From NCBI RefSeq assembly GCF_021405525.1, contig NZ_JAGQAG010000001.1, positions 124,001 to 188,000 of the forward strand: a DNA stretch of 64,000 nt. Direction: 5' to 3'. Under the pieces are notes generated by a model. The model had not been told where the DNA came from. It saw only the letters and a program-made list of their open reading frames with translations, and did not search any database. The translations under genes were made by a program, and so were the position numbers. Below are positions 38,565 to 46,327 of the stretch, piece after piece. The DNA is from Ruegeria pomeroyi (GTDB taxonomy: Bacteria; Pseudomonadota; Alphaproteobacteria; Rhodobacterales; Rhodobacteraceae). The stretch's first letter is position 1; the number at the start of each line of letters is the position of its first letter.

Positions 38565-39428
38565 CTATTCCCGAAACGCCCGCAGATGGGGTTCGTCCCA
38601 ACGGTCACGCATACCGATCAGGACATATCCCCCTTGTGGTGTGACACAGGTCATCTCGGGAAAGGGAAGCACAAGCGCTCCATTCCGCAGTTCTTCGTGA
38701 CACAAAGCCAGGTCCGCCATCACAACGCCTGACCCCATCGCCGCCGCCCTTGCGGCCATATCCAGATTCGGAAATGTCGGTCCGCTTGCCGCATCAATCC
38801 CGCGTATCCCAAAGCTGGCCAGCCAATGCGCCCAGTCCCGGCGCTGCGGAGATTCATGCAACAAGACCATCCGCGCAAGATCTGAAGGTGTCCTGAGGAA
38901 CTGTTGACGTAGCAAAGCCGGGGAACAGGCCGGGGACAGCACCATTGGGAACAGCGGCATGCTGGTGATACCCGCTGGCCGTCCGTGGACATGTTCGACC
39001 GACACACCGAGATCATATTCGGTACCATCAAATCCCTTGGCGCCGTAAAACTCTGTGGTCATCCGGACACGGATGCCGGGATGCGCTGCCTGGAAGTTCT
39101 CCAGTCGTGGAAACAGCCAGCGAATTGACAACGCCGGCGGACAGATGATCCGGATGTCCTGAGTCATGGCAGAGATCTGTTCGGCTTCTCGTCCGATCCG
39201 GGCAAACGCCTCGGTCAACACAGGCAGCAACTGCCGCCCCGCCGCGGTCAGAACGACCCCGCGGTGGTTTCGGTGGAACAGGGCAACACCCAGATGCTCC
39301 TCCAACAACTTGATGTGACGGCTCACAGCACCTCGGGTCACGCAAAGCTCCTCGGCGGCCGCAATGTACCCATTGTGACGCGCGGCAGCTTCAAATGCGC
39401 GCAGAGCATTCAGCGGCGGCAATCGCAT
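38565..39428 (-). CDS. LysR family transcriptional regulator (GcvA-like)
   Basis: 287 residues. Helix-turn-helix at about 17-60 (ALRAFEAAARHNGYIAAAEE, then LCVTRGAVSRHIKLLEE) and a periplasmic-binding-like effector domain (DIRIICPPALSIRWLFPRL onward), typical of the GcvA/AmpR subgroup. ATG at 39428 (MRLPPLNALRA) chosen; the frame is open far upstream across the promoter region. It is divergent from a small protein gene, and a perfect palindrome lies 12 bp before its start, so both genes are likely under its control. Confidence 0.92.
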   Translation of the reverse strand: MRLPPLNALRAFEAAARHNGYIAAAEELCVTRGAVSRHIKLLEEHLGVALFHRNHRGVVLTAAGRQLLPVLTEAFARIGREAEQISAMTQDIRIICPPALSIRWLFPRLENFQAAHPGIRVRMTTEFYGAKGFDGTEYDLGVSVEHVHGRPAGITSMPLFPMVLSPACSPALLRQQFLRTPSDLARMVLLHESPQRRDWAHWLASFGIRGIDAASGPTFPNLDMAARAAAMGSGVVMADLALCHEELRNGALVLPFPEMTCVTPQGGYVLIGMRDRWDEPHLRAFRE

Positions 39429-39439
39429 GTGCAAACCCT

Positions 39440-39462
39440 TTGGATTAGATTTCTTAATCCAA
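39440..39462. promoter_or_regulatory. LysR-type operator palindrome
   Basis: TTGGATTA and TAATCCAA, perfect 8-bp arms with a 7-bp spacer, contain the ATTA-N7-TAAT (T-N11-A) pattern of LysR binding boxes. It stands between the regulator start and the divergent small gene. Confidence 0.7.
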
Positions 39463-39542
39463 GTTACGAGAAAGCTTGCGTTGAAGGCAAGAGATCGAGG
39501 GTCCAGCTTTGGTTGTGACCAGATAACCAAGGGGAAAATATC

Positions 39543-39830
39543 ATGAATTCTTGCGGCGTTTACGAAAGCCCTGTGAATGCCACCAAGCCGGGATTGCGCG
39601 CCTGGTTCTTTCGTTGGATCAGCATTATTGATCGAAAGAGAGAGCGGGAGCGTGCGGTGCTCGAAGCGGATCTGATCCGCCTCGCGGAAACCGCGCCGCA
39701 TCTGCTGGCGGATATCGGATTTGCGGTGGATCCGCTGCGCAGCAACACAGCAACAACAGTGTGGGTCTCGCCCGACAACGATCTGGCCTTTGAACAACCG
39801 GGGCCAGCTGCGATCACGCGCGCAGGGTGA
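39543..39830 (+). CDS. Small DUF1127-like protein
   Basis: 95 residues, start ATG behind AAGGGGA. The middle part RKRERERAVLEADLIRLAET followed by APHLLADIGFAVDP resembles the arginine-rich helix and the L-x-DIG motif of DUF1127 proteins, which in other Alphaproteobacteria bind RNA or affect phosphate and carbon use. The ending is longer than usual. Divergent from the LysR gene and a likely target of it. The last 17 bp overlap the convergent L,D-transpeptidase gene. Confidence 0.65.
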   Translation: MNSCGVYESPVNATKPGLRAWFFRWISIIDRKRERERAVLEADLIRLAETAPHLLADIGFAVDPLRSNTATTVWVSPDNDLAFEQPGPAAITRAG

Positions 39831-40332
39831 TCACCGTTCCGTCGCGCACCATGGCATAAATCTCTTCAATCTCTTCATTCCTGACGGCGATGCAGCCTGC
39901 GGTCCAATCCGGTTGTTTCTTCGCCTTCTTGCGGTCGCGCAACAGGTTGGGCTGCCCATGAATGAAGATCTCGCCGCCCGGCTTCTTGCCCATCGCCTGG
40001 GCATAGGCCACGTCGCGGGCATTGGGATAGGATATGCCCAGCGACAGGTGGAACGCACTGTTGGGATTGCGGCGGTCGATCAGATAGGTGCCTTCGGGCG
40101 TCTTGCCATCGCCTTCGAACTGTTTATGCCCGGCCGGGGCAAAGCCCAGATCGACCTTGTATTCCTTCAGCACCGTTTCGTTGTTCAACAGGTACATCTT
40201 GCGTGCACCCTTGTTGATCACGACCGAGGTGACCGCAGGTCCGTAATAGCGGCGGAACTTGCTGTCCTGACTGCCGCAGGCCGACAGGCCAAGCGCGGCA
40301 ACCGCACCAAGACCGAAATGCCGACGATCCAT
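39814..40332 (-). CDS. L,D-transpeptidase (YkuD) lipoprotein
   Basis: 172 residues. Lipobox LSAC with Cys19 after a short basic and hydrophobic start (MDRRHFGLGAVAALG), so a lipid-anchored periplasmic protein. YkuD domain: VVINKGARKMYLLNNE, IFIHGQP with the conserved His, and the catalytic Cys in DWTAGCIAVRNEE. Such enzymes crosslink peptidoglycan or attach lipoproteins to it. A putative longer start upstream has no support. It overlaps the small DUF1127-like gene at the 3' end. Confidence 0.9.
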   Translation of the reverse strand: MDRRHFGLGAVAALGLSACGSQDSKFRRYYGPAVTSVVINKGARKMYLLNNETVLKEYKVDLGFAPAGHKQFEGDGKTPEGTYLIDRRNPNSAFHLSLGISYPNARDVAYAQAMGKKPGGEIFIHGQPNLLRDRKKAKKQPDWTAGCIAVRNEEIEEIYAMVRDGTVITLRA

Positions 40333-40396
40333 AATCACTGCCTCGTTCTTTTTCTCAATGGTCCCCGGAATACCCCGGAATCGGGGCCGGGCAAAA

Positions 40397-41173
40397 TCAC
40401 TTTTTGGTTTCACCCAATGCGCCAAGCCGCTGTTCGATCTGCTCCAGACGGGCCAGAACCTCGTCCCGATAGGCATCGGTGCGGACACCGTCCTCGGCAT
40501 GATGGGCGTCCTGCATCGAGTTCACGATCAGACCGACCAGCAGGTTCACCACCGCAAATGTGGTGATCATGATGAAGGGGACAAAGAACAACCAGGCATA
40601 GGGATAGACCTGCATCACCGGTCGAACGATGCCCATCGACCAGCTTTCCAGCGTCATGATCTGGAACAGCGTATAGGCAGACAAGCCCAGGTCGCCGAAC
40701 CAGTCGGGGAAAGAGGCGGCAAAGAGCTTGGTCGCGATCACCGAACCGATGTAAAAGATGATGGTCATCAGCAGGAAAACGCTGGCCATGCCGGGCAGCG
40801 CGGTGATGAAGCCCTCGACCACGCGACGCAGGCGCGGTGCAACCGAGATCACCCGAAGAACCCGCAGGATACGCAGGGCCCGCAGCACCGACAGGCCGCC
40901 GGCGGCGGGGATCAGGGCGATACCCACGATCACGAAATCGAAGATGTTCCAGCCGTTCAAAAAGAAACGCTGCCGCTGCGCCACCAGTTTCAGAACGATC
41001 TCGACGATAAAGATGCCCAGACAGATGCGGTCGGCGGTCAGGATCAGACCACCCCACCGCTCCATCAGATAGGGCGAGGTCTCCATCCCCAGAACAACGG
41101 CGTTCAGCATGATCACGGCGGTGATGAACCGGCCAAATCCGGGCCGGTCGATGAATGCCTGCAATCTCTGCAT
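40397..41173 (-). CDS. Voltage-gated sodium channel of the BacNav family (NavSp1-like)
   Basis: 258 residues: one six-helix subunit that forms homotetramers. S4 sensor at about 98-117 with arginines at every third position (RALRILRVLRVIS, then PRLRRV), selectivity filter TLESWSM at 174-180, S6 ending FAVVNLLVGLIVNSM, and a C-terminal coiled coil (about 233-254; DEVLARLEQIEQRLGAL). The filter is identical to that of NavAb, and a channel of this kind, NavSp1, is known from Silicibacter pomeroyi. Probable roles are in sodium signalling, motility or pH response. The ATG at 41173 follows GGAG. Confidence 0.93.
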   Translation of the reverse strand: MQRLQAFIDRPGFGRFITAVIMLNAVVLGMETSPYLMERWGGLILTADRICLGIFIVEIVLKLVAQRQRFFLNGWNIFDFVIVGIALIPAAGGLSVLRALRILRVLRVISVAPRLRRVVEGFITALPGMASVFLLMTIIFYIGSVIATKLFAASFPDWFGDLGLSAYTLFQIMTLESWSMGIVRPVMQVYPYAWLFFVPFIMITTFAVVNLLVGLIVNSMQDAHHAEDGVRTDAYRDEVLARLEQIEQRLGALGETKK

Positions 41174-41190
41174 CGCGCGCTCCTTGTTGC

Positions 41191-42423
41191 TCAGCCGCCG
41201 ATATGGACCCGCGAGAAGGACGCCGCAAGCTCCACATGCGCCGACCAGCGGAACTGATCGACCACCTGCACCCAATTCAGGCGATAGCCGGCCTGAACCA
41301 GCGTTTTCGCATCACGGGCAAAGGTCACCGGATTGCAGCTGACATAGGCGATGACGGGTGGCTTGGCACGGGCCAGTTCCGCCACCTGCGCCTCAGCCCC
41401 GGCTCGGGGCGGGTCCAGCACCACCGCGTCGAATGCGGCAAGCTCGTCGGGCAGCAGCGGGCGGCGAAACAGGTCGCGCGCCTCAGTGGTCACACGTTTC
41501 AAGCCCGCCGCCCGGCGCCAACCCTGATCCAGCGCCGCAGTCATCGCGGCCTCGCCCTCGACCGCATGTACCTCGGCGGTCTCGGCCAGCGGCAAGGCAA
41601 AGGTGCCGCAACCGGCAAACAGATCGGCGACCCGCCTGGCACCCGCAACCGTTTCCTGCACCGCCGCCAACAACGCCTGTTCGCCGTCGCGGGTGGCTTG
41701 CAGAAAGGCGCCCGGCGGCGGCGCAACCGCCGCCTTGCCAAAACGTTGCGTGGGCGGGTGTCGCATCGCGATCACCTCACCCTCCCACGCCAGCCGGGCC
41801 AGCCCCTGCGCCTCGGCCAATTGTCCCAGCGCCACCTCAAGAGGGCCATCCAGCGGTTTGCCACCGCGTACCGCCACATCCAGCCCGGCGTCCGAAAGGG
41901 TCAGCGTCACCGCCATGACACCCTTGCGACTGCCACCCAGCATGGCCAGCGCCTCGGCGACCGGAATGGCGGCAAGCAGCGCAGGGTCCAACAACTGGCA
42001 ATCGGGTATTTCGGTGATCACGTCCGACGCTCGGCCATGAAACCCGGCAAGCGCTCCCTTCTTGGTGCGTCGCACTGCGATGGTTGCGCGGCGGCGCGAG
42101 CGGGGCGGCGAGGTATGAACGGGGCGCATCTCGGCCTCGATACCCTGAGCCGTGAGCGCGGAATGAACCACTTCCTGCTTCCACTGGGCAACAAATCCGT
42201 CCGAGGCATGCTGCAACTGGCAACCGCCGCAGGCGCGATAATGGCGGCAGGGCGGCGTCACCCGGTGCGGCGACGGGGTCACAACCCGCATATCGGCCAG
42301 CCTGTCGCCCTCGGGCGTTCCGCTGACCACTTCGCCCGGCAGGGTACGTGGCACATAGATCGGGCCCGGGGCGATCCCGTCACCCTGATGGCCCAGCCGC
42401 GTGATGGTTATCTCTTGTGTCAT
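41191..42423 (-). CDS. 23S rRNA/tRNA uracil-5 methyltransferase family (RlmD/TrmA-like)
   Basis: 410 residues: a short TRAM-like N terminus, a [4Fe-4S] cysteine set CRHYRACGGC (about 60-70) with the fourth Cys in DCQLL, a methyltransferase domain with ADLFAGCGTFALPLA and VLDPPRAGA, and the catalytic Cys in YVSCNPVTFARD. Family members form 5-methyluridine in 23S rRNA (RlmC/RlmD) or tRNA; which target is unclear. ATG at 42423 chosen. It precedes the sodium channel gene by 17 bp on the same strand. Confidence 0.9.
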   Translation of the reverse strand: MTQEITITRLGHQGDGIAPGPIYVPRTLPGEVVSGTPEGDRLADMRVVTPSPHRVTPPCRHYRACGGCQLQHASDGFVAQWKQEVVHSALTAQGIEAEMRPVHTSPPRSRRRATIAVRRTKKGALAGFHGRASDVITEIPDCQLLDPALLAAIPVAEALAMLGGSRKGVMAVTLTLSDAGLDVAVRGGKPLDGPLEVALGQLAEAQGLARLAWEGEVIAMRHPPTQRFGKAAVAPPPGAFLQATRDGEQALLAAVQETVAGARRVADLFAGCGTFALPLAETAEVHAVEGEAAMTAALDQGWRRAAGLKRVTTEARDLFRRPLLPDELAAFDAVVLDPPRAGAEAQVAELARAKPPVIAYVSCNPVTFARDAKTLVQAGYRLNWVQVVDQFRWSAHVELAASFSRVHIGG

Positions 42424-42462
42424 GGCCGCCTGATACAGGGGCGCGCGCAAGGCGAAAAGCCC

Positions 42463-44295
42463 TTACTCGGCCGCTTGCGTGCGGATAAACCCGCCGGATT
42501 GCCTATGCCAGAACCGCGCATAGAGACCATTGCGGGCCAACAGCGCCTCATGCGTGCCGCTTTCGACGATCCGCCCGCGATCCAGCACCACGATCCTGTC
42601 CATTTCCGACAGGGTGGACAGGCGGTGCGCGATGGCCAGCACGGTCTTGCCCTCCATCACGCGATGCAGCGCGCTCTGGATCGACGCCTCGACCTCGCTG
42701 TCAAGCGCACTGGTCGCCTCGTCCAGCACCAGGATCGGCGCGTCCTTGAGGATGGCGCGGGCCAGCGCGATCCGCTGCCGCTGACCACCGCTCAGCTTGA
42801 CCCCGCGCTCGCCCAGATATGCATCGTAACCCTTGCGCCCCTTGGCGTCGGCCAAATCCTGAATGAACTCATGCGCCTCGGCTTTTTGGGCGGCGGCTAT
42901 CAATTCGGCCTCGGTCGCGTCGGGGCGACCATAGAGGATGTTGTCGCGGGCAGACCGGTTGAACATTGCGGTTTCCTGCGTGACCAGCCCGATCCGTCGT
43001 CGCAGGCTGTCTTGCGTCACGGTTGCAATGTCCTGTCCGTCAATGCAGATTTGACCGGTTTCCGCCTCATAGAGCCTTAGGAGAAGCGAAACCAACGTCG
43101 ATTTTCCCGCCCCCGACGCACCAACGATCCCCAGTTTCTCGCCCGGCTCAACGGACAGCGTCAAGGCATCCACCCCACCGGTTTCGCGCCCATAGGCAAA
43201 GCCGACATTGACGAATTCGATCTTTCCACTGCCTGCAACCAGCGGTTGGGCATCGTGCATATCCTCGATCCGCTCGGCCCGCGCGAGGCTGTTCATGCCG
43301 TTCTGAACCTCGCCCAGGTTGGCATAAAGGCTCATCAGCGTGAAACTGACCCAGCCGGACATCTGCGCGATACGGATCGAAACCGAGCCCGCAACCACCA
43401 CATCGCCGGCACTGGCGCCCCCTGCTCGCCATAGAAGCAGCGCCGATCCAAGCAGGATTACCGGCAAGACGCCTGCCAGAAGCATCAGGACGAACCGGAA
43501 ACTGGCAGAAAGCCATCCGAAATCCAGCGACCGCTCGCGCAGGTCGGCCATGGCGTTGCGCGCCGCCACATCCTCGGCCTTTGCATGGGCGAAGAGCTTG
43601 ACCGTCTTGATATTGGTGATCGTGTCGACGACCTGGCCCGACACCATCGCCCGCGCCCCCGCTCGTGCCGCCGACCGTCTGCGGACCCGTGGCAGATACC
43701 AGCGGATAAGCAGGAAGTAGGCGCCGAGCCACAGGGCAAAGGGCAGCATCACCAATGGATGAATAGACCCTAACAAGGCCAGACTACCGACCAGAGAGGC
43801 CAAGGCGAACACAATCGCGCTGATCGTCTCGGACACAACCGAAGTGAGCGCACTTGCGGTTTGCATCTGTTTTTGCGCGATCCGACCGGCAAAATCGTCG
43901 TCAAAGAACCCGACCGACTGACCCAATGTCCAGCGGTTCAGCCGGGCCAGCACCAGCGGCGGGATATTGGGCATGACGACATAGTTGTTCGACAGCGCCG
44001 ACAGGCCGAATGCAACCGGTCGGATCAGCACAAAGAACGCCACTGCCGCCAGAATTGCCCCCAGATTGGTCCCGTCAAAAAACCCTTCGGGACCCAGTTC
44101 GACCGCCCGGTCGACCACCTGCCCCAGTATCCACGCGGTTATCGCCTCGAACATGCCCGCCATTGCCGAAAACAGCGCGGCGGCAAACAAGACCGGCCAG
44201 GCACCATTCAGCGCCCAGCGGATGAACGCCCCCAGCCGCTGGGGCGGGGGCGTATCCGTGTCGCGGAACGGGTCGATGAGGTCGGCAAGCCTCAT
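42463..44295 (-). CDS. ABC exporter half-transporter (second subunit)
   Basis: 610 residues: an N-terminal six-helix exporter membrane domain (about 25-335) and a C-terminal ATPase with GASGAGKSTLVSLLLRL, signature LSGGQRQRIALARAIL and ILVLDEATSALDSE. The catalytic Glu is present, so the site appears active. Start overlaps the upstream paralogue stop by 4 bp, and the two proteins share a MsbA/multidrug type layout, suggesting a heterodimer. Substrate unknown. Confidence 0.9.
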   Translation of the reverse strand: MRLADLIDPFRDTDTPPPQRLGAFIRWALNGAWPVLFAAALFSAMAGMFEAITAWILGQVVDRAVELGPEGFFDGTNLGAILAAVAFFVLIRPVAFGLSALSNNYVVMPNIPPLVLARLNRWTLGQSVGFFDDDFAGRIAQKQMQTASALTSVVSETISAIVFALASLVGSLALLGSIHPLVMLPFALWLGAYFLLIRWYLPRVRRRSAARAGARAMVSGQVVDTITNIKTVKLFAHAKAEDVAARNAMADLRERSLDFGWLSASFRFVLMLLAGVLPVILLGSALLLWRAGGASAGDVVVAGSVSIRIAQMSGWVSFTLMSLYANLGEVQNGMNSLARAERIEDMHDAQPLVAGSGKIEFVNVGFAYGRETGGVDALTLSVEPGEKLGIVGASGAGKSTLVSLLLRLYEAETGQICIDGQDIATVTQDSLRRRIGLVTQETAMFNRSARDNILYGRPDATEAELIAAAQKAEAHEFIQDLADAKGRKGYDAYLGERGVKLSGGQRQRIALARAILKDAPILVLDEATSALDSEVEASIQSALHRVMEGKTVLAIAHRLSTLSEMDRIVVLDRGRIVESGTHEALLARNGLYARFWHRQSGGFIRTQAAE

Positions 44296-46130
44296 CCATC
44301 GGCCTCGACATTCAGGAACCCGCCCGACTGTCGCGCCCAGAACTGGGCATAAAGCCCGCCCTGCGCCAACAGATCGGCGTGACCGCCTTCCTCGACGATC
44401 CGGCCCTGATCCAGCACCAGGATACGGTCCATCTGCGCGATAGTGCTCAGCCGGTGAGCGATGGCGATCACGGTCTTTCCTTCCATCATGCCGTAGAGCG
44501 TGTCCTGTATGGCAGCCTCGACTTCGGAATCTAGGGCGCTGGTCGCTTCGTCCAACAGCAAAATCGGCGCATCCTTGAGAATGACACGCGCCAGCGTCAC
44601 CCGTTGACGTTGCCCGCCGCTCAACTTGACCCCGCGCTCGCCCACATGGGCGTCATAGCCGCGCCTGCCTTGCGGGTCTTCGAGATCGAGGATGAACTCA
44701 TGCGCCTCGGCCTGTTTGGCGGCGGCGATCATCTCTTCCTCGGTCGCGTCGGGACGCCCGTAAAGCAGATTGTCCCGTACCGAGCGGTGCAACAGTGCGC
44801 TGTCCTGCTGCACCATGCCGATATGGCTGCGCAGGCTGTTCTGGGTCACTCGGGCGATATCCTGCCCGTCGATCAGGATACGACCGCTATCCGGGTCGTA
44901 GAACCGGAGCAGCAGTTTGACCAGTGTCGACTTGCCCGCGCCCGAACGCCCGATCAGCCCGATCTTTTCGCCCGGCGCAATGGTCAGGTCCAACCGGTCC
45001 AGCCCGCCCGCCCCCCGCCCATAGTGATGCGACAGCTGTTGCAGTTCGATCCGGCCCTCGCTCAGCTCGAGCGGCCGGGCATCCGGCGCATCCACCAGGT
45101 CGATGGGCTGGGCGATGGTCTCCATCCCTTCGGCCACCACACCCAGCTGGCGGAAAAAGCTGGTCAGCGCCCACATGATCCAACCGGTCATCGCGTTGAG
45201 CCGCAGGGTCAGGGCGGAAGCGGCGGCCACCAGGCCAACGCTGGCCTGCCCCTGCATCCAAAGCGCGATGGCCCAGCCAACCACACCGACGATCAGCAGC
45301 CCGTTCAGGGTAACCAGCACCACATCCATGATGGTAAAGATCCGCATTTCCACCTGAAAGGTGCGGCGCGTTTCCTCGATCGCCTCTCGCGCATAAGCCA
45401 GCTCGCGGTCGTCATGGGCGAACATCTTGACCGAATGGATGTTGGTATAGCTGTCCACCACCCGGCCGGTCACGGTCGACCGCGCATCCGAGGCCGCCTG
45501 CGACGCCGGCCCCACCCGCTGGATCGTCCAGCGCACCAGCAACGCGTAAAGCGCAAACCAGATCAGCAGCGGCAACAACAACCGGGCATCCGCCGCCATG
45601 AGCAAAACTGCTGCTCCAACCAGATAGGCCAGCGAAAACGAAATGGCGTCGAACACCTGGAACACCACCTCGCCCGCCGCCGGAGGGGTCTGCATGATCC
45701 TGTTGGCGATACGCCCGGCAAAGTCGTTCTCGAACCAGCCCACCGACTGGCGCAGCACATGTTTATGCGCGCGCCAGCGGATAAGGGTGCCAAAGTTTGG
45801 CAAAATCGCGTTGTTCAGGACCAATACATCCAGCACATGCAGCGCCGGACGGATCAGCAGAACAAACAGGGCCAGCGCGATCATCTCGGTACCGTAGCGC
45901 TCCCACACTTCGGCGGGTGAGCCGTTCAGCACATCGACCACGCGGCCCATGTAATAGATCAGCCAGACCTCGACCCCGGCGACAACGATCGACAACAGGC
46001 CAGCCCAGATGAAGACACGCAGAAATGGCTGTGAATAGTCCAGCATGAAGGGCCACAGCCGTGTGGGCGGCGTGTCCGTCTCATCATAGGCGACAAAGGG
46101 ATCGACAAGATTTTCGAAAAAGCGAAACAT
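44292..46130 (-). CDS. ABC exporter half-transporter (first subunit)
   Basis: 612 residues with the same plan as its neighbour: membrane domain (about 25-340; VEVWLIYYMGRVVDVL, NDFAGRIANRIM) and ATPase with GRSGAGKSTLVKLLLRF, LSGGQRQRVTLARVIL and ILLLDEATSALDSE. Both half-sites look canonical. ATG at 46130 (MFRFFENLVDPFVAYDE) follows GGAG; an in-frame start 21 bp upstream is less likely. Preceded by a structured 5' leader with an 8-codon ORF, which suggests translation-linked control. Confidence 0.9.
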   Translation of the reverse strand: MFRFFENLVDPFVAYDETDTPPTRLWPFMLDYSQPFLRVFIWAGLLSIVVAGVEVWLIYYMGRVVDVLNGSPAEVWERYGTEMIALALFVLLIRPALHVLDVLVLNNAILPNFGTLIRWRAHKHVLRQSVGWFENDFAGRIANRIMQTPPAAGEVVFQVFDAISFSLAYLVGAAVLLMAADARLLLPLLIWFALYALLVRWTIQRVGPASQAASDARSTVTGRVVDSYTNIHSVKMFAHDDRELAYAREAIEETRRTFQVEMRIFTIMDVVLVTLNGLLIVGVVGWAIALWMQGQASVGLVAAASALTLRLNAMTGWIMWALTSFFRQLGVVAEGMETIAQPIDLVDAPDARPLELSEGRIELQQLSHHYGRGAGGLDRLDLTIAPGEKIGLIGRSGAGKSTLVKLLLRFYDPDSGRILIDGQDIARVTQNSLRSHIGMVQQDSALLHRSVRDNLLYGRPDATEEEMIAAAKQAEAHEFILDLEDPQGRRGYDAHVGERGVKLSGGQRQRVTLARVILKDAPILLLDEATSALDSEVEAAIQDTLYGMMEGKTVIAIAHRLSTIAQMDRILVLDQGRIVEEGGHADLLAQGGLYAQFWARQSGGFLNVEADG

Positions 46131-46158
46131 GAAGGATGCTCCGTTGAGCAATTAGGGA

Positions 46159-46288
46159 ATATGCGAAAGAGGCGGCGTGCAGGACACCACCCGAACGGGT
46201 CGGTTATCCCAGCCTCAGCTGAACCAGAGCCCGTAATACATTCGCATCCCTCCTATTGGTTTCGCGGCAAACCTAACCTCGCAAGGTT
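46159..46288 (-). promoter_or_regulatory. Structured leader of the ABC exporter operon
   Basis: Minus-strand RNA order: hairpin AACCT/AGGTT (46275-46288), hairpin GGTTT/AAACC (46258-46273), ribosome site, 8-codon ORF, hairpin ACCC/GGGT plus three outer pairs (46186-46204), and TTCGCAT (46161-46167), which can pair with ATGCGAA (46241-46247) at the leader start. No T-rich terminator is visible, so control would be by translation or RNA stability. Confidence 0.5.
46215..46241 (-). CDS. Putative 8-residue leader peptide ahead of ABC exporters
   Basis: An ATG at 46241 follows a perfect AGGAGG (46249-46254) with 7-nt spacing and encodes MYYGLWFS before a TGA. The ribosome site is stronger than those of the exporter genes. 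Two small perfect hairpins stand just upstream and a third just downstream, and a 7-base complement links the start region to bases 46161-46167. This looks like a translational attenuator; the peptide is rich in aromatic residues. Product not proven. Confidence 0.5.
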   Translation of the reverse strand: MYYGLWFS

Positions 46289-46308
46289 CAGCATGTCACG
46301 CAGGATTT

Positions 46309-46327
46309 GATTGACCTTACGTCAATC
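46309..46327. promoter_or_regulatory. Perfect palindrome near the exporter promoter region
   Basis: GATTGAC and GTCAATC, 7-bp arms with spacer CTTAC, resembling operators bound by MerR-type regulators. It overlaps the last codon of the upstream tRNA nucleotidyltransferase gene and is about 70 bp ahead of the leader ORF. No matching -10/-35 pair with the long MerR spacer could be placed confidently. Confidence 0.45.
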
